Shown here in pieces: positions 36,873 to 40,669 of a stretch of 40,669 bases of DNA; the stretch's first letter is position 1; every line of letters starts with the position of its first letter. The translations under genes were made by a program, and so were the position numbers. The notes beneath the pieces were generated by a model. That model saw only the letters and a program-made list of their open reading frames with translations. It searched no databases and was not told the DNA's origin. Location of the stretch: NCBI GenBank assembly GCA_913055585.1, contig CAJXKN010000002.1:1-40669 (forward strand), given 5' to 3'. Origin of the DNA: an uncultured Caldisericota bacterium (GTDB taxonomy: Bacteria; Caldisericota; Caldisericia; Caldisericales; Caldisericaceae).

Positions 36873-37574
36873 TTACTTCCATATGTATTTAAGATAGAAA
36901 ATCCCGACTGCTTTGCTTGCATCACCTTTGCCTACCTTATAAGCTTTGCCTATAAGTGGCTTATACATTACATCATAGTGATAAACATCATATATAGGAT
37001 ATACTTCTATTGCTCCAGATGTATTATTATGAATAGAATTATGAATAGATAAACTGCATTTAAGAGCAGGGTTATAAATTTTGGTTACACTAAATCCCAC
37101 TCTCTTAGAAATGACATTTGCAGTCGCATTTGTGTTGGTATTAAATAAATTTGGGATTGATTCTCTTCCTAACATAAATATTGTACTTGACCCAGGACCA
37201 GATCCTTCATTTGTATCAATATAGTGTGTACCCCACATTTCATATGGACCGCTTAAATTGGTTATGTAATAACGGCTGATCCCTCGATGAGACGTTGAAG
37301 GAGAAGAATTTAGTTTTACAGTATTTCTATCGTTAAAGTACACAATCTTTGTTTCAAAGTGTATAAGTTTCGCATCTTCTGGAAGGCGTTTTAAGATATA
37401 TTCTCTGAGAAATGTTGCATTATCAAGCTGCTTTACAGGTAACATCTTGTAATGATATTTGTATTTATATTCTTCAATATTAACAGCACGGGTATTACTT
37501 ACCATTGACACAACAAGCATAAATACAAGTATTATTGTAACCAAAGCAATAACTACTTTCTGCCAAGCAGACAT
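36873..37574 (-). CDS. Membrane-anchored/secreted protein, unknown function
   Basis: N-terminal TM (VVIALVTIILVFMLVVSMV); SD AAGGAGG upstream; downstream of repeat block A. Confidence 0.72.
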   Translation of the reverse strand: MSAWQKVVIALVTIILVFMLVVSMVSNTRAVNIEEYKYKYHYKMLPVKQLDNATFLREYILKRLPEDAKLIHFETKIVYFNDRNTVKLNSSPSTSHRGISRYYITNLSGPYEMWGTHYIDTNEGSGPGSSTIFMLGRESIPNLFNTNTNATANVISKRVGFSVTKIYNPALKCSLSIHNSIHNNTSGAIEVYPIYDVYHYDVMYKPLIGKAYKVGKGDASKAVGIFYLKYIWK

Positions 37575-37612
37575 TTTAGCCTCCTTGCTTAATAATTTTT
37601 ACTTCTAACTTC

Positions 37613-37775
37613 ATTTTATATTTTACACCTTCAAGCTATTTTGTCAAATTTCAAATTTAGCTCTAACAAATCCCGCACAGAAATTCTCTTACTGTCTTTC
37701 TTACATCCACTTTTCATACTTCCACTATTAAACCTTTTTCTTACCATTCCCGAGGCACTCCGGATTATCCGTTAG
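37613..37775 (-). repeat. Repeat block A, copy 1
   Basis: Shares TACACCTTCAA..., CTTACATCCACTTTT.ATACTTCCAC.ATTAAAC.TTTTTCTTACC.TTCCCGAGGCACTCCGGAT with 40289-40440. Confidence 0.8.
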
Positions 37776-37825
37776 CTACCCCCATTCAACATTCCAAACC
37801 CTTTATAGGAGCATCTACTCTTTAC

Positions 37826-38410
37826 CTAAGCGTTTCTCCCTATTACTATATTTGATGCAGTCAATAGTGTTATTATTAATAAGAGTATTCCCATTGCTCC
37901 ATTTACAGCATAAATGGTATAGTGAGAAATAAGGAAAAATTCAATAAGAAAAGCTCCTGCAAGCATAATGAAGAAGTAAGCAATTTTCATCTTAGAATAG
38001 TAATAAATCTGTACAGTGAGGGATAAGAGAAACAGAGAAACAGCAATGTACATATAGATAGTGCTAAACGATGTTGGTAAAATTGCTAATAACGATAATA
38101 GCGATAAAGCTAATAAAATTATTGCGGTTATATTACAAACAATTATAGTAATGGGGATTTTCCGTGAGATACTGTTTAGAATTGAATCATCATACACATA
38201 CTTTTTGCTGAAAATAGGTATGCCAAAGACAAAAGAGGCCATAGTAAGTATGAAGATAATTGCAAGCCAAGTATTGAATTCTCTTGTACTTATATGAACA
38301 TAATCAATTTCAAGAAGTAAAAAGCAAAAATTAATTAAAAAGAGAAATACCATAAAATTATAAGATACAACCTCTTTCGTAAGCTTTAGTATAGGTTTGT
38401 TTTCTTTCAT
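37826..38410 (-). CDS. Polytopic membrane protein, unknown function
   Basis: 194 aa with about six hydrophobic segments; coupled to a short upstream ORF. Confidence 0.72.
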   Translation of the reverse strand: MKENKPILKLTKEVVSYNFMVFLFLINFCFLLLEIDYVHISTREFNTWLAIIFILTMASFVFGIPIFSKKYVYDDSILNSISRKIPITIIVCNITAIILLALSLLSLLAILPTSFSTIYMYIAVSLFLLSLTVQIYYYSKMKIAYFFIMLAGAFLIEFFLISHYTIYAVNGAMGILLLIITLLTASNIVIGRNA

Positions 38411-38439
38411 TTCTGGTTGCTACTCCTATCATTTAGTCT

Positions 38440-38590
38440 CCATTCAACATCCATATTTACCATCTCCTTGTAGCGAAATTTTATATTTTCTAAAAACACA
38501 TTCTCTATTTTCATACAAACCGATTTTTTCATCTTATTACTATTATAATCGTTTTTTAGTCAAGAGCCCTTCAAACTCACCACTTACAAA
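38440..38590 (-). repeat. Repeat block B, copy 1 (promoter-containing)
   Basis: CTAAAAACACATTCTCTATTTTCATACAAACCGATTTTTTCATCTTATTACTATTATAATCGTTTTTTAGTCAAGAG..., matching 40525-40669. Confidence 0.82.
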
Positions 38591-38899
38591 ATCCTAACTC
38601 CCAAATCCTATATTCAACATTCATCATTCAACATCCAACATCTCTATATATAAGACACTTAACTCATAAAAAAGTTCCATCATTTTGGAAGCATTTTTAA
38701 AAATTCTTCTTCTACTATATACAATGCTTAAAATAAAAAATTACCACACAGTTTTGAGAGAAAGTTTAGAAAGATTGCATTTAATTCTATACACTGCATC
38801 TATGTTTTTAAGGAAAATTATGAGAAAAGTTTGGAGAATTACCCAGATAGAGATTTAAAGAAATATTACTCATAAAAGTTAGTAGAACATTTAGAGATA

Positions 38900-39679
38900 T
38901 TAAGGCTGAGATAATTTACTTTTTATATAACTCATTACTTCTTCCTTTGTAGGAGTTCTGCCAAGTTGTTTTCTTAAGAATTCAGGAATTGGTCCTTCCT
39001 TTGCAACCTTTCTGAAATCCTCTCCTTTAATCCCATTTTCAAAGAAATATGCCTTCGTTTCTTTTGTTATTGCGATATTCTTTGTCTTTGAATTATTATA
39101 TAAGTCTGGTTGATAAAGTGGAATTATGCAAGCCCATTTTCCATCTAAAATCTGGAAGAAATCATTGAGGGCAAATCCCTTTTTACCTGGAGGATTCATT
39201 AAGAGGTTAGCAAATGAAAAATCTGGCGCAATGAGAAACAGATAATTATCCAGTGCTTTTTTGCTTTTGATATCGTAGCACGCCCCATCATAGCAACTTA
39301 TTGTACCATTTTCAAAGGGAAGTAAAGAGTTATTACTCTCTGGTTTATAATAAACATTATTTGTTCCTTTGAAGTGAAAAGACATTTTTTTACCCTTGCT
39401 ATTTACATACACATCACAGTTAAGAGAATAAAACGTTCCATAAGTTCTTTTATTATTCTTAATTTCTTTTTTCGGAAGCCTTATGACTTTGATATTTTTT
39501 ATAGTAAGTGAACATGGCTCTATTATGTTAAAATCTTTTCCATATTGGAAGCCATTTAGTGTGATAGGCCCCGGCGATTTTAACACTATATTGGCATGAG
39601 CACCTTTGTAGATAAAAACACTCCCAATAAAAGCAATTACTATTATTGCAATTATCAAGAATTCATAATTTTTTTTCAT
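38900..39679 (-). CDS. Membrane-anchored/secreted protein, unknown function
   Basis: N-terminal TM FLIIAIIVIAFIGSVFIYKGA; SD AGGAGG upstream. Confidence 0.72.
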   Translation of the reverse strand: MKKNYEFLIIAIIVIAFIGSVFIYKGAHANIVLKSPGPITLNGFQYGKDFNIIEPCSLTIKNIKVIRLPKKEIKNNKRTYGTFYSLNCDVYVNSKGKKMSFHFKGTNNVYYKPESNNSLLPFENGTISCYDGACYDIKSKKALDNYLFLIAPDFSFANLLMNPPGKKGFALNDFFQILDGKWACIIPLYQPDLYNNSKTKNIAITKETKAYFFENGIKGEDFRKVAKEGPIPEFLRKQLGRTPTKEEVMSYIKSKLSQP

Positions 39680-39689
39680 AGCTTCCTCC

Positions 39690-40208
39690 TTACCACGTAG
39701 GATAATTTACGTCACTTATAATCTGAACTGAACCATTGCTGGTGAATGTTTCCCAGACTACATGATAAGCATCACCGTTTCCAAACCCCCAGACCCCATT
39801 AACTGGTGAGTCAATGCTTATATGCTCGCCAGGAGTCACATTGCATGGTATTCTATCCAGCCGAAATTCCAACCAACCAACTGAAATTACTGCATTATAG
39901 TTTGTAATAGTATAAGGAGAATAATTGTTATACGAATATCCGGAAAATGTTTTAACAACGAATGCGGAGGGATCTGAAGTAGAAATACTCCAGTGTGTCT
40001 CGCTGCGATTTATTAATGAGCCGTAACACATATAAAATTCATTCCAAGAATAAGGATATTGGGTGTAATCCGGATAAAGAGTGTAATCAACTTGTTGATC
40101 ATAATCGGTACAGGCAAATACTGTACTATAGTTTGCAATAAAACCAATCATTGCAAGTAACAAAATCATTGTTATCATTATAACTATTAATTTTTTATGA
40201 GTAAACAT
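39690..40208 (-). CDS. Secreted protein, unknown function (Tyr/Pro-rich N-terminal region)
   Basis: Signal peptide; CTDYDQQVDYTLYPDYTQYPYSWNEFYMC; SD AAGGAGG upstream. Confidence 0.7.
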   Translation of the reverse strand: MFTHKKLIVIMITMILLLAMIGFIANYSTVFACTDYDQQVDYTLYPDYTQYPYSWNEFYMCYGSLINRSETHWSISTSDPSAFVVKTFSGYSYNNYSPYTITNYNAVISVGWLEFRLDRIPCNVTPGEHISIDSPVNGVWGFGNGDAYHVVWETFTSNGSVQIISDVNYPTW

Positions 40209-40288
40209 TTTTACCTCCTTATTTAATAATTTTTATTTTTGCCTTTTTAGGCAATTAAATAAATATTTCCTTTTTGCATCTAACTTCA

Positions 40289-40440
40289 TTATTCTACACC
40301 TTCAAACCATTTTACCCAATCTTAAATTCTCCTGCACTAAATCCTGCTTAAAATTTTCTCACTATCTTTCTTACATCCACTTTTTATACTTCCACCATTA
40401 AACTTTTTTCTTACCTTTCCCGAGGCACTCCGGATATAGA
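40289..40440 (-). repeat. Repeat block A, copy 2
   Basis: See copy 1. Confidence 0.8.
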
Positions 40441-40524
40441 ATTTTCGCTTTCAGGTTCCGCTTTTACAAAACAAGTTTATCTGTTAGCCTCTATTCAGCA
40501 TTTAACATTTAGTATCTAACATTC

Positions 40525-40669
40525 ATATTCATCACCTCCTTGTAGCACAAATTTATACTTTCTAAAAACACATTTTCTATTTTTATACAAATCAATTTTT
40601 TCATCTTATTGTTATTATAATCGTTTTTTTTTTTTTTTAAGTCAAGAGTTCTTCAAATTCACCACTCAC
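40525..40669 (-). repeat. Repeat block B, copy 2 (runs to window end)
   Basis: CTTGTAGCACAAATTTATACTTTCTAAAAACACATTTTCTATTTTTATACAAATCAATTTTTTCATCTTATTGTTATTATAATCG(T15)AAGTCAAGAG. Confidence 0.82.

Noticed and set aside
38700-38874. Possible degraded gene (KENYEKSLENYPDRDLKKYYS* and NYHTVLRESLERLHLILYTASMFLRK in shifted frames)
   Set aside because: Looks protein-like but too short and frameshifted to assign any family; not enough to call a feature.
40624-40638. T15 run as sequencing artefact
   Set aside because: Cannot be excluded without reads; kept as a finding because promoter-like boxes flank it in both repeat copies, with this caveat.
1-40669. CRISPR array
   Set aside because: No regularly spaced direct repeats of 24-40 bp with unique spacers were seen; the 36-40 kb repeats are long, paired and irregular.

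Overview
AT-rich bacterial window. Organism not assigned; no tools were used and all homology calls come from reading the translations. Main blocks: (1) about 0.4-23.8 kb (+): a catabolic/transport island for a purine-like or other N-heterocyclic substrate. It has two molybdenum hydroxylase sets (Mo+2Fe2S; FAD+2Fe2S+Mo), a CodA/AtzC-like amidohydrolase, a BMP-type nucleoside ABC transporter, an AllH/FdrA(AllF)/AllG (DUF2877/FdrA/DUF1116) module with an extra 60-aa ORF, a cyclase-family hydrolase and an NCS2 permease. (2) Inside it, 9.27-12.95 kb: two decayed transposase relics, each ending in a near-identical block (TTGACA-16-TAxxxT plus TGTAGTTACCCAAYTGGGG). They bracket a two-gene islet coding a secreted Lys-rich protein and a membrane protein with a possible GIDE/BAM (MUL1-like) module. 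(3) 25-28.7 kb (-): a Na+-pumping methylmalonyl-CoA/oxaloacetate-type decarboxylase operon with a carboxyltransferase (OadA-like) relic at its 3' end. (4) 29.2-35.6 kb (+): a 2-hydroxyacid dehydrogenase and a complete acetyl-CoA carboxylase operon carrying two accD-accA pairs. The first pair is diverged at signature residues, yet shares a 127-bp patch (122/127 identical, all differences synonymous) with the second, which suggests gene conversion. (5) 35.6-36.5 kb (-): rdgB/HAM1 with an in-frame C-terminal extension containing its own Shine-Dalgarno and ATG, and tRNA-Ser(GCT). (6) 36.6-40.7 kb (-): small membrane/secreted proteins of unknown function with duplicated upstream repeat blocks. One block has a poly(A/T) tract of different length (6 vs 15) between promoter-like boxes, a candidate phase-variable promoter.
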